Program-made: the position numbers and the translations under genes
Source: Pascua guehoae
Lineage: Eukaryota > Basidiomycota > Tremellomycetes > Trichosporonales > Trichosporonaceae
DNA length: 64,000 nucleotides
Direction of reading: 5' to 3'
NCBI GenBank assembly: GCA_001600415.1
Contig: BCJX01000005.1
Coordinates: forward strand, 1,545,066-1,609,065
Part shown: positions 45,073-55,267 of the stretch, piece after piece
Position numbering within the stretch: the first letter of the stretch is position 1
How the letters are laid out: every line of letters starts with the position of its first letter
The notes under the pieces: generated by a model
Told to the model about the DNA's origin: nothing
Seen by the model: the letters and a program-made list of their open reading frames with translations, nothing else
Databases searched by the model: none

Positions 45073-47410
45073 TTACCTCCGCCTCCCAAGCCTTGACCCA
45101 CCAGCAGCACCTGTGGCCATCTTGCGCTTCATTTCGAGCCTGCGCCTCGCAGCTTCCTCCTCTTCCTCCTCTTCCGTCTTCTTCTTGTCCTTTTTCTTCT
45201 TCTTCTTCGGCCGCGGCGGCATTAATGGGTCCTGTGTGCTGCTAGGGATCTCAGACGTAGATGATGGGGGCTCAACAACCGACTCTGGGATCGGGCGCGA
45301 CGCCTGTGCGGGAGGCGGGGACGATGTTGGCGGCCACTGAGAGAATCCGCCTCCCATACTCTCACTCTCCGGGATAAGGACGCGGCGGATGGGCGCGGGC
45401 GATGTGCCGTCGGGATGGTCGGAGCTTGGCGGGTCGGAGATTAACCCCGCCGCGTAGTCGTATGCGGGGTTGCGCTTTGCCATCGGTGTCGGTGACGACG
45501 GCGGCAGAGTGCGCGTCTGACTCTGCGTCTGTGGTACTCGCTCCGGCGACGGGGCACGCGATGGCGTGCGTTGCGGCGACTTGGTGCGTGGTGGAGATAA
45601 CGCACGGCGAGGTTGGGGAGTCGGAGACCCGGGTAAGCTGCGCTTTACAGTCGCAGGGGCCGGGGTTACACGGGACGAAGCGGGCGGCGGTGCACCAGCT
45701 GCACGGCGGAGTGCTCTTGTCACACCAGAGTCGGAGACGACGGCGCCCACAGCTTCGACTGGGTTGGCGCGTTTCGGAACCTGAAGTTAGATAGATCCAT
45801 TCTCGAAGTCTGGGAACCTACATCCACCCCGCGGTCTTGCGCGACCAGTAATGCCAAAGGTGCCAGAAGCATCTTGCTGACAAAGTCGAGGGTTCGGTTG
45901 CGCAACTCGCTGTTTGTCAGTGGTGATACACATTACTGCAGAAACCACCGTAAACAGAACTTGGGAGACAGCACTATCGGCCCTCGCAGCTGTGGCTGTG
46001 ACCTGAGATAGGACATGTGCGAGGGGGGTTGGAACCCCGGGGGGGGGGGAATGTGCAGAGCGCGTGCGGGGAGGGAGTCCCCACCCGGAGGGGGTCCCTA
46101 CGGGGGGGGGTCCTTCCCATTCTCGCGCTCGCCAGCATTTGCCCGTACCATCCGTGGGCTCCGGGGGGGGGNNNNNNNNNNNNNNNNNNNNNNNNNNNNN
46201 NNNNNTTGAGTATGAGAGTATGAGAGTATCGACCGGCATTCGACTGAATGAAGCCGAAAACAATACCACAATACCACAGGATCGTCTGTGACAGTGGTAT
46301 TTTGGCCTTAAAACATATGACAACAGTCCTGTTTGCGCTCGTGTTGCGGTATGCTGCACTCACCTCATATTGAAGAGCCACGTAAAAGACCCAGCGCGTA
46401 CGAGGAAAACTGCGTCCTGCCTATTAGCTAACCTACGAGGAGAACATAACGACTTACATAGTAGTCATCCGACTCAACCTCGATCTCCACTCCGGACCAT
46501 CCAGAATCCATGGCGTCTGCGAGATTGCCAAGGGCCTCATCGGTTTTCTGCTGTTGCTCATCGGGGCCAAGCCCGTCGATCGCCTCAGCTGTGGCATAGT
46601 CACTGTCGTGTAACGCGACCTGGCCAATGCGTGTAGGTACCGATGAGTCTGTGAGCGCCTCGAAGTAGACGGTCGACAGGTCGGTAGCGACAAACAGGTA
46701 GCCTGCACGATCGGGATGAGGAGCATATTTCTGGGTGTCAGAGCGTTAATACAGGGATTGAGCACCGAGACGAATCGAGCACGTAAAGATCATATCAAGC
46801 GCGCGGAGGTGGAGCGTGGGAGATCAAGCTCGCAGAGACCAGGCGTGCAGAATTGAAGCGCGTAAAGAACAAGTGTGGAGAGATCAATCTAGTAGAGATC
46901 AAGGCTGCAGAGTTCAAACTCGCCAAGATCAGTCGTGCAAAGTTCAAGCTCGCCAAGATCAGGCGTGCGAATCTCAAGCTCGCAGAGAGCAGGTGCCCGG
47001 CTGTGCTCCGCGGAGTTCAAGTGCGCAGAGGTCACGCACACAGAGTTCAAGCGCGCAGAGGTCAAGCAGGTCGGGACTACAGGCCTACAAACGAGGGGGT
47101 CTGGGCAGAAGACGCATGCGCTGAAGCGTGTTCCACCGAGTGATCGAGGTTGATCCCTGCACGCTTGGCCTCTGAGAGCTTGATCTCTGCCAGACTGATA
47201 TCCGGCTGCTCGGCCTCGGTGCCCACAATGCCATGACCCAAAGGATGAGAGGCAACACAGGACGACTCACGAAGAGATAGGTGCGGCCATTTGCTCCCGC
47301 CTTCGAAAGCCAGGGGACTTTGCTTAGCGAGTCATCGTAACGCTGAGCGTCAGCATACCCAAGGGGAGAGGTTGCTGTCGCTTATCGCTCACTGGCTGAT
47401 ATAAGGACAT
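45073..47410 (-). CDS. XLF/Nej1-like non-homologous end-joining factor
   Basis: Exons: 47410-47393, 47342-47271, 46730-46458, 46416-46364, 45909-45822, 45780-45073; phases agree, about 403 aa. The order of elements fits the XLF head: VPWLSKAGANGRTYLF, then GYLFVATDLSTVYFEALTD, a variable loop, FLVRAGSFTWLFNMSE, and LDFVSKMLLAPLALL, corresponding to the YALLVSDL, FYWHFHC and LVSQHLIRPL regions of human XLF. A long disordered Ser/Pro tail ends in a Lys-rich block (KKKKKKDKKK) and RRRLEMKRKM...RLGRRR, suited to Ku/DNA contact. Expected role: bridging DNA ends for ligase IV-XRCC4. Assignment is by pattern only. Intron 2 holds a 15-bp minisatellite; intron 4 holds an assembly gap. Confidence 0.7.
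46172..46205. other. Assembly gap (34 N)
   Basis: 34 N directly after a poly-G run, within intron 4 of the XLF-like gene. The true length is unknown. Confidence 0.99.
46820..47068. repeat. 15-bp minisatellite in an XLF-gene intron
   Basis: About 16 diverged 15-bp units with consensus near GAGATCAAGCTCGCA, alternating with AAGATCAGGCGTGCA-like units. It sits inside intron 2 (47270-46731). One plus-strand frame through it is open and gives pentapeptide periodicity. Confidence 0.8.
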
Positions 47411-47701
47411 GATGAGCACGAGGACGGTAGGTGAAGAAGAACGAATTGTTTGGTTCGCGTCGTGCGCCTCTCGCAATCTCCCAGGTCCTTCGTCGCGTCT
47501 CGATTCTCGAAGGGTGAGACCCGCGCACCAACCGACGACGTCACGTTAGATAACAGCGGACATTGAATCGCTCTCCGCCCATTTGCTTCCGTCAACCACC
47601 CCCTGGGTGTCGTGGATGTGTTGTGGCCAACGTCAACGACTTAATGACATCGACAAGAGTCGCGTCCATACTCACTCACTCACTCTCAAAACATAGACCG
47701 G
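47411..47701. promoter_or_regulatory. Bidirectional promoter region, XLF-like gene and COG7
   Basis: 291 bp separate the two divergent start codons, so both genes must share or closely pack their promoters. No TATA box is evident. Confidence 0.55.
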
Positions 47702-50560
47702 ATGGCGAGCAAGCTTGCGACCGGCGCCGCAACGGCCGTGCCCGCCGTCGTCGACCTATCGGAAGATGCCGAGCTGCACATCGACACGGGTGTAGGCGGC
47801 TCGTCGTCCCCAGAGCCTGTCGACCCTTTGTCGTCCTTGTCGGCACTCGCGTCGACGCTGGACGAATACTACGATGACGTACCGTCGTTTCTCAACGCGA
47901 TTATTGCTCCCCATCTTCCTGAATCGCTTCCGTCTGGACAGTCCTCGACACCACCCGACCTCGCTCCAATCGAGCGGCAGTTGGGAGAGCTGCTCACACG
48001 TCTCAACCTGCTGAGCCAAGACACATCCAGTGCGCTCGAGCAGTCGATCCACGACATTTCCCGCACCGTCCCGCGTCTCACGTATGACTTGCAGTTTATG
48101 CGCGAGTCGGCCGTTTCGCTCCAGAGCTCACTTCAGCTCGTCCAGGACCGTGTCGCCCGGCAGCACGCAGGAGCACTGGCGGACGCGGCAGACGGCGGCG
48201 CAGGAGCAGAGACAGACGAGGCGCGGACGCACCGCTCACTCGACAAGCTCGCGCACCTTGACAAGCTCAAGACGCGTATGGAGAGCGCGCGCGACATCCT
48301 TGCCGAGGCCGAGTCGTGGTCCACACTCGAGAGTGAGATTACGTCGTTTATCGCAGACAAGAAGTGGACAATGGCCGGAGAGCGATTGGAAGAAGCAAGC
48401 AGGAGCCTGATCGTCTTCCAGTCGGCCGAAGGCGAGTACGAGTCCAAACGTACTCTTCTCGTTTCCTTGCAAAACGAGCTTGAGACCGCACTCTCTGCAG
48501 CGCTCAAGGACGCCATTGCGCGTGTCGACACTGAGGCGTGCGCGAGTTTCCACGACATCTTCCGCATGATGGACCGCGGCAGCGAGTTTCAAAACTACTA
48601 CTTTGCTGCGCGCCGAACACCTATCGTCGAAGCCTGGTCCAAGGCGATTCTCTCTGATACAGGCGAGCAGGCAAACGGTACCTCGGAAACAGAGGACGGG
48701 GACGAAGCAGAGCCGTTCACATCTTTCTTGCCCCGCTTCTACGAGACTATGCTCGCGACACTCACCTCTGAGCGTGCTCAAATCCCCCTCGTCTTCCCCT
48801 CCGAATCGGCGTCGTCCATTCTCGCGTCCTTTTTCGAGACCACGCTTGACGACCTCTCTCCCTCATTCCACGCGCGCCTCGCTGGCGTCGCAGAACATTA
48901 CAGCCCTGCAGCGCTTCCAGAGGTCATTCACGCGTTCAAGGCGACCGAGGAGTTTGGTATCGCTGTCCAAGCGCTCATGGACAAGCTCTCGTTCAACGTG
49001 CAGGGTGGCTTCTTGAGCGGAGGATCACCACATTCGCCGGCGGCCACAGCAGCCTCGTCCCCTGCTCACTCGACATCCCGCCTACCCCGCTCACCATCGG
49101 CATCGATCTCGGTGCACCCGCATCGCGTCTCAGTGTCACACCGTTTCTCACGCTCCCTCAGCTATCATCCCGAAACGCACTCATCGCCATCACAATGGGA
49201 GGCGACGCTCTACGAACCATTCCTTGACCTGCAAACGTCATATCCTTCACTGGAGAAGCGGTACCTTGGCTACCTCCTCAAGCACGACGCCGGGCTTTTG
49301 GTCGAACGTGACAGCCCGTCGCGGACACTGAGCGATCGCGCGGGGCGCGTCTTTTCCGTTGGCGAGGAGGCGATCGTTCGCTGCCTGGCGCTCACCCATG
49401 GCTATGGTGCCATCGGGCTCATTGACGCACTCAACGAGTTTGTCCAAAAGTTTCTCAGCAACTCTACCGATCTCGTTCGGTCTGCTCGTGGTGCTGCAAA
49501 GCGTAGCTCCGCACCAGACGAGCTCGATTTCGAGGGGCTTGACTACTCGACGGAGGACTGGGGCGCATTCCAGCTGGGGTTACACATGCTCGAGGCATGC
49601 CGTGGTATCCGGGATCGTCTGGCAGCGTTTGAAGCCCGGCTGTACGTCGCGCTTTTGGATGCCACGACGACAATCAACACGCCTGCAGACGCATCCTCGT
49701 TTGCACGCAACGACACGACTTTTGGCGCAATTACGCTCCTGCAGCAGTCAACGCTCAACTCGGCTGCTCTGCACGGACTCTCGACATCGCTCACACCGCC
49801 AGGCGTCGCACTCACCCGTGCCCGTGATGCAGTTGCGTCGTACACCCGCACTGCACAGGTCTTCCTGCAGTCCATTATCCTCTCGCCCCTCAAGGCGCAG
49901 TTGGAGACTTACCCCCGCCTGCAAGTGTGGCAGCAGCCAGACAAGGCTCCGCGTCGGGGCGAGCTGCAGATACCCTCCTTTTCCCTCAGCCCAACCGACA
50001 CCATCTCGCGCGTGTCAGAGGGTCTCCTCAACCTTCTCCGTGTGTTCGAGGTGTATGCTGCCGACGACGCGCTGGCGTTTTCCATCGAGACCCTTCCATT
50101 TGTCGATGTCGACTCACTGCGCGAGCTCCTCCGTCCGGGCAAGGACAAGGATGAGGAGATGGCTGCCCTCGCTACGCAGAGTCCCTCGGGTACACCACCC
50201 CCCAGCGTCGCCGCTGGTATCGTTGCCAGCACTGGAACCGACGCCAAGGGGGCGCTCTCCGCCGAGGCCGTGCTCTCCACTTGGGTTTCGTCGCTCGCTC
50301 TCTCCCTTCTGTCGCACCTCACCCGCTCCACACTCCCAGATCTTCGCACACTCAGCACTGCAGGTGCGGCACAGCTCGCGTCAGACCTCGCGTACCTGTC
50401 CAACGCGGTGCGCGCCCTCGATGTCGAGTGGGAGGATCTCGAGCGCTGGCGCGAGACGGCAGAGTGCAAGGATGAGGCAGCTTGGCGAGAAAAGGCGGGC
50501 GACGAGGTCACGAAGGGGGTGTGGGCTAATGTTGGCCGATTGAGAGGGTGGTCGGCGTAG
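47702..50560 (+). CDS. COG7: Conserved oligomeric Golgi complex subunit 7
   Basis: Single exon, 952 aa. N-terminal region: ALASTLDEYYDDVPSFLN and QLGELLTRLNLLSQDTSSAL, then long helices (RLTYDLQFMRESAVSLQSSL; KLKTRMESARDILAEAES; SFIADKKWTMAGERLEEAS), which is the coiled-coil N-terminus shared by COG subunits. The middle (EWTNLE-type Golgi tether region: FHDIFRMMDRGSEFQNYY, YEPFLDLQTSYPSLEKRYLG) and a helical C-terminus follow the COG7 family order. Role: lobe B of the tether for retrograde intra-Golgi vesicles. A low-complexity Ser/Pro/His insert lies at about residues 440-500. The absence of introns across 2.9 kb contrasts with its neighbours. Confidence 0.87.
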   Translation: MASKLATGAATAVPAVVDLSEDAELHIDTGVGGSSSPEPVDPLSSLSALASTLDEYYDDVPSFLNAIIAPHLPESLPSGQSSTPPDLAPIERQLGELLTRLNLLSQDTSSALEQSIHDISRTVPRLTYDLQFMRESAVSLQSSLQLVQDRVARQHAGALADAADGGAGAETDEARTHRSLDKLAHLDKLKTRMESARDILAEAESWSTLESEITSFIADKKWTMAGERLEEASRSLIVFQSAEGEYESKRTLLVSLQNELETALSAALKDAIARVDTEACASFHDIFRMMDRGSEFQNYYFAARRTPIVEAWSKAILSDTGEQANGTSETEDGDEAEPFTSFLPRFYETMLATLTSERAQIPLVFPSESASSILASFFETTLDDLSPSFHARLAGVAEHYSPAALPEVIHAFKATEEFGIAVQALMDKLSFNVQGGFLSGGSPHSPAATAASSPAHSTSRLPRSPSASISVHPHRVSVSHRFSRSLSYHPETHSSPSQWEATLYEPFLDLQTSYPSLEKRYLGYLLKHDAGLLVERDSPSRTLSDRAGRVFSVGEEAIVRCLALTHGYGAIGLIDALNEFVQKFLSNSTDLVRSARGAAKRSSAPDELDFEGLDYSTEDWGAFQLGLHMLEACRGIRDRLAAFEARLYVALLDATTTINTPADASSFARNDTTFGAITLLQQSTLNSAALHGLSTSLTPPGVALTRARDAVASYTRTAQVFLQSIILSPLKAQLETYPRLQVWQQPDKAPRRGELQIPSFSLSPTDTISRVSEGLLNLLRVFEVYAADDALAFSIETLPFVDVDSLRELLRPGKDKDEEMAALATQSPSGTPPPSVAAGIVASTGTDAKGALSAEAVLSTWVSSLALSLLSHLTRSTLPDLRTLSTAGAAQLASDLAYLSNAVRALDVEWEDLERWRETAECKDEAAWREKAGDEVTKGVWANVGRLRGWSA

Positions 50561-51764
50561 GTAGCCAGTTAGAAGTAGATCATGTAACTTGAGGCTGTAA
50601 GGTTGACCGTCGCCCTGTTGTGCAGAGATTGCATTTATCCCTACCTGCCCTCTAAAGTACCGTACCGCCTTCCACAGAATCTCTGGCGCGGCACATGGTG
50701 TGCATGTTGGTCCCCTTGTTTCTCGCTCGCTGCGGCCCACGCCTTCCCACACCCGAAGTAGGACCAGATGGTCTGTCCCTAACATCCCTCGCTCGGCAGC
50801 TCGGCGCCTTCAGCGAGCACCGCAGAGATGGTGTAAGCTCGCATGCATACCACAAAACGGAGTCTGATGCGCAGGGTAGTCGACCTTGCGGGGTGCATGC
50901 ACTGCAGTGCAGAAACAAGCATCACGCAGCAAGAAAGCAAGCAAAAAAAGAAACAACAAAAAATTCCTTTTGGTCCCGGGATAGGCCGGATGGTTTCCGA
51001 AGGGATGCATTGGACAAGGCAACGGAGAGCCACGGGATTAAATCAGACCGCCTTTTGAGACTGCAGAGGCATTGACCTTCCGACAGAGTCGAACCATGTA
51101 CCTTTCCATAATGGAGAATGTACATCCCAAAAGTACTAATTGACCCAGGCCTATACCTACTAACGGTACAGCAATCTTAAGTCTGTGTATAACCATAAGT
51201 TAGCCATTGCCCTTAAGGCATCCCACCAAGAGGCTCAGTGCAAAGGCCAGGCGCTCTCCTCCTAATACTGTATACTAATGTGCTAATGGGCCAAGGCACG
51301 AATACATGCAGCATAGTCCCCCAAAGTAAATTATAGTGGCGAAAGTTTGTAATGCATACACAGTAGTATACTGTAGGTCACGTAGTGTGCGCCGGCTGCA
51401 ATGCCTGCCAGTGAAGCTTGTTTAAAGCATTGTATGCAATGTATGGGAATCCAGCTGTCGGCAGCCTTTTGAGGGGGTTATAGGTGGAATGATGGGGGTG
51501 AGGATGTATAAAGTGACGAGAATGACGAGGAATGGACAATGGTGAAAGAGCATGTGGAGGCGCGGGGGGCGAATGGAGGTAGCGAAGTCGAAGAACGTGG
51601 GGAGGCAGTGTACAGAGTGGTATGTTGAATGTGTCGCGAGTGACATTGACAATTGCTTGTTCTTGATTGTCCGTCAACACACTGCTCCGACGGTCGACAC
51701 CATGATGAACCCACTATTGTGCCATCCAGCGGGAGGCCACTGAGGGTGGCACACTCCGCGTTGC
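50561..51764. other. Intergenic, filled by dispersed-repeat copies
   Basis: Contains one copy (minus orientation) of the repeat and duplicated segment also found at 58.7-59.4 kb. No gene is supported. Confidence 0.55.
50930..51605 (-). repeat. Dispersed duplicated segment, copy 1 (C+B)
   Basis: Read on the minus strand: block C (about 51605-51365; TTTCACCAT...CTCGTCATTCTC, CCACCTATA, CAATGCTTT, TACGTGACCT), then block B (about 51240-50930; AGACTTAAGATTG, GGAAAGGTACATGGTTCGA, GGTCAATGCC, TGATTTAATCC). It is collinear with 58700-59400. Confidence 0.65.
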
Positions 51765-52918
51765 CTACGAAATGTGACGCTGGGCGTCGGAAGCGGCGCG
51801 GCGACGAGCGCGAATCTGGCGAACCTCGTCGTCGGAAAGTGTAGCAATCGCGGTCGGGAGACGGACGGGGGGCAGGGTCTTCAGGTACTCTTTCGCATTG
51901 TGGCCGACCCGGTTCCAGGTGTTGAGGGCGTCTTCGACCTGCCCAACGCAGTCGTGGTTGGCAAAGCGGTCGTCGTGTTCCAAGATCCAGTCGTAGGCGG
52001 GGAAGTTGTGGTCCTTGAGATCGATGTCGAACGGCCGGCCCAAGGTCTCGAGGACGTGAAGCCGACAGAATAGTTCGGCGAGTTGGACCCAACGAATCTC
52101 AGTCTTTGCATCAGCGCCCATTGTCGGTCATGAGCCGTGCTTATCGAAGGCTGCTCACCTGCCCGTGAAGACGAAGGAACTCAATCGTGCTTGCTGGTAG
52201 GGGAGCGCCCCCACGCTGCATGAGGTAGAGGCCCATCTTGAGTTGGCTGTAGTGCATGGACATGTTCTTGTATGCGTCCCAGATTTCGCGGAGCTCGGTG
52301 CGTGAGATCTATGATCAGTGTGAGTTGTACAGCAGAAGACGAGGCATGCTCATCCCTACACACATGAATGTGTGGTGCAGATTGAGGTGGTGGCCGAAAT
52401 CATTGAAAGTGCGTGATCTTTGAGCTCGGACACATGGCCAGGTTGAGGGGATGGCGCACTGCATGCAGTGTCTTTAGACCGTCCAAGCTCAAGCGTGGCG
52501 TTTCTCGGTACTTTTGGCCACTCACCCCCTTCCACAACGGAGGCGCTCGCAGCTGATGTTGTGTTTATCGCTGTGGCGGACTCCTTTCACCCCTCTCAAA
52601 GTACCCACACCCCAGCTCAACAGTACAACTCACGTAGCCCCAGCGGCGACTCACGTCCCTCATGGCCCAGCTGTCGACCTTTTCCCATCCCACGCGGAGG
52701 TAGCGGTGGAACACGCGCTTGCCTTCGAGGTTGTAGAAGAAATAAGCGTTGTCGAAACGTGTGTCGTAGACGGAAGAGAGGGTGATCATGCGAGTGTCTT
52801 GCGAGAACGGAGTACCGTCCTCTGCGAAGAAGCGCGCGGTAAAATCGAACAGCCCGACGAGGCGGTTCTTGTCGAAACACTCGGGGCCCATCGAGTGGTA
52901 CTTGACGTTGTAGATCAT
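51765..52918 (-). CDS. Uncharacterised protein, 257 aa
   Basis: Exons: 52918-52634, 52308-52159, 52103-51765; all joins are in phase 0. Exon 1 codes an aromatic, beta-like segment (NVKYHSMGPECFDKNRLVGL, FDFTARFFAEDG, AYFFYNLEGKRVFHRYL). Exons 2-3 are helical (LREIWDAYKNMSMHYSQLK; RWVQLAELFCRLHVLETLG; HDCVGQVEDALNTWNRV) and end in a basic tail (RQIRARRRAASDAQ). No family is recognised. It weakly resembles the gene at 57053-58311 (short alignable pieces such as IYNVKYHSMGPE versus VFNLEYNGPMT), suggesting distant paralogy. Exon 1 could end earlier at a second GTGAGT. Intron 1 (325 nt) is long and could hide an exon. Confidence 0.6.
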
Positions 52919-53844
52919 GATGATGTGACCAGGAGGTGTTGTACTAATGGCGAAGGTGGTGGAAAGTTGGTGTTGTGGTGTTGAGGTGTCAACAGAGGGG
53001 ATGGGAGGGTGGTGGATCTGGACCAGCCAGGTGAGGGCGTTAAAGGTTTAAAAGATCTTGCGAAGGTGGTGATTAACGAGAGTGGTGAACTGGGTGGGAT
53101 CGAAGCGGACAACGTGGGGCTAAGGCGGACAAGGACACAGAGCCTGAGAAGACGGAAAGGTGCTTGGGGGGTGGGTGTTGGTCAGAGAGAGTATGTGGAA
53201 CAGAACAGAGAGTGGGAGTGAATGCGAAGTGAGAATCACTGTTTGTGAAGACTTGAACATGGGAAACAAGCAGCACGGCATGCCATGAACCAGGTACCTA
53301 CCAGCATTTTGCTGGCCCATCACACTCGACTTTGACGAGCGCTTGAAGGCAGTTTGGACAGCAATGGCCGGTGTCCTCGGTTCCAGGCGTTGTTTGCGTG
53401 TCAGGGACGACGGGCAGAATGATTGGGGTTGGCGTGATCCGAGCGTCGGGGGTATTCCTCCACACAACCACTCCAGCCTGCGTAGTAATTCAAATTCGTG
53501 TGTGTACCGTGTGCTGAACGGTGGGACCTTGTCTTGCATCGCGTCGGGGTGAGAATGTAGATCTGATGAGTGGTGTGGAGGAAGCGCCTGAGAGGCGAAA
53601 CAGGATGAGGGTGGGAAGCAGATACTGCACTTTGTTGTGGACGGAACAAAAGTGCCACTCTCCCACATTTCGTCCAGTGGCCAGATGCCCGTGGTGGACG
53701 ACGCGGAGGATTGCCTGCCACTAATTGCCACTTTGTTCTTCTCAACTTTCCTTTCTTTCACTTCCTGCCTGTTACTTGTCATTGTCGATCCCACCGCGAG
53801 TCCACATTCTATACCCCCGACCTCAACGCCATTGATCAACCCCC
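52919..53844. other. Divergent intergenic region of two island genes
   Basis: Contains only the presumed leaders of the 52918 and 53845 genes, the latter CT-rich (53735-53840). No other feature was recognised. Confidence 0.45.
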
Positions 53845-54971
53845 ATGGTCAAGATCCACTCCACCGACCACCAGCGCATTGCACAGCGCGCCGACCTCGA
53901 GCGTCAGATTGCCAAAGGTGGTACGCCTGACCAGGTCGCAGATTGGACCAACGCTCTCCGTCAGGTCAAGCGCGAGCAAGCCACCCGTATCACCCGACTT
54001 GTCAAGACGCTACAAGCTCTAGTCCGCCTGGCCCAACCGCCCGAACTGGCGGGGTGGCAAGAACGTCGCGACGCGCTCAAGAAGCTCATCCTCGACCCAA
54101 CTTCGGGTGGCTTCCCACGTAACTCGACACGCAGGCTCCAGTGGCGCAGGCAGCTGGTCACAGTTGAGATGAAGATCGACAGCCTCAGTCCCGCAGCGAA
54201 GACGCTTGAGACCGCGACAGCCAAGCTGGCCAGGCTTGTTTCGCTCCCACCGACCGACCCCGATGGAGGCCCTCTTGTGCCTTACCTGTCAGCCGTCCGG
54301 AGCCGCACCACCAACATGAAGCAATTGAAGAAGGAAGCAAAAGCGCACCTGCCCACCGCACTTTCCTTTGCAAAGGGGGTCCTCCGTTCGCAGGGTTACA
54401 TGATCTCAACGGACGACGTAGACGAATACGGTGCAAGTGCCGAGGAGCGTTACATCAACGACCCCCCACTCAACCGCACCTCCCACATCACCACGCCCAC
54501 CGAGCAGGACCCAGAAGCCCCACAAGGAGCCCACAGGAACAACGCCGGAGCCATCGCGCCAACAGTGGAGTACGAGGCCATCGACGACGTCGACATGGAA
54601 CCCATGTCCCCTGTCACTGCAGACCAGTTGGTTCCCCTCAATCCCTTTGGTGGCCTTCTTACCAACCATGCTCACACCAGATCATCTGATTTGCACTGCA
54701 ACCACGATGTCATGCACAACGGCACCGCCCACGACATGAACGTAAGAATCTTTTCCTCATGGCGCTCGGACAAGTTGCATGCTAACGACAGATGGACCAG
54801 GTCGGCTCGGAGGAAGACTACCAGCTCGTGTCACATGAACAGAACGCTGAGATTGAGGTCGACGACGAAGTGGGACGCATGGAGGGCGGGATTACGGGGG
54901 GCAAGAGGAAACGTGAGGACGTCTGGGAGAGCGCGAGCGCAAAGCGTGCCAGGACCGAGCCGCTCGACTAG
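53845..54971 (+). CDS. Uncharacterised nuclear-type protein, tandem paralogue 1
   Basis: Exons: 53845-54626, 54681-54741, 54792-54971; 340 aa. Residues 1-190 are helical and basic (RADLERQIAKGGTPDQVADW; KREQATRITRLVKTLQALVR; KKEAKAHLPTALSFAKGVL), probably coiled coil. A polar acidic linker follows (EYEAIDDVDMEPM). The 61-nt exon 2 encodes a motif with HNGTAHDMN, and the last exon ends with an NLS-like GGKRKREDVWESASAKRART. Intron 1 (54 nt) is stop-free and in frame; I accept it because exon 2 then aligns exactly with the 61-nt exon 2 of the gene at 55268. No known family. Confidence 0.7.
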
Positions 54972-55116
54972 CGTGCAGCACCCGTTGTCAGCGTCGCGTC
55001 GTTTTGTTGGGGGGGGATGAGAGTCAAGGTTGTAGTTTGTTGTTGCTTGTTCCCTAGTTGGGAGACCGCCATGCATATTGTCCTCTTTCTTGCCTACCAC
55101 CTGCGCAGGTGACACA

Positions 55117-55172
55117 GTGCCATGGCCCATCAATGGACGCGGAGGGGAGCCGCGCTAACCGAGCGTGATTTG
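55117..55172. repeat. Upstream sequence block shared with 58325-58380
   Basis: About 56 bp upstream of the 55268 gene, near-identical (about five in six bases) to 58325-58380. Shared cores are GTGCCATGGCC, GAGGGGAGCCG and TAACCGAGCGTGAT. Confidence 0.75.
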
Positions 55173-55267
55173 TTGACATATTTCGCGCTGTCGGTGCCTG
55201 TCGCGAGCCACTCAATGACGCCCACTTTTTGCCACCACCCACTCGACATCGACACGCCCGATTCTAC

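Noticed and set aside
46015..46223. Open frames running into the N gap
   Set aside because: They are intronic, G-rich and contain undefined residues.
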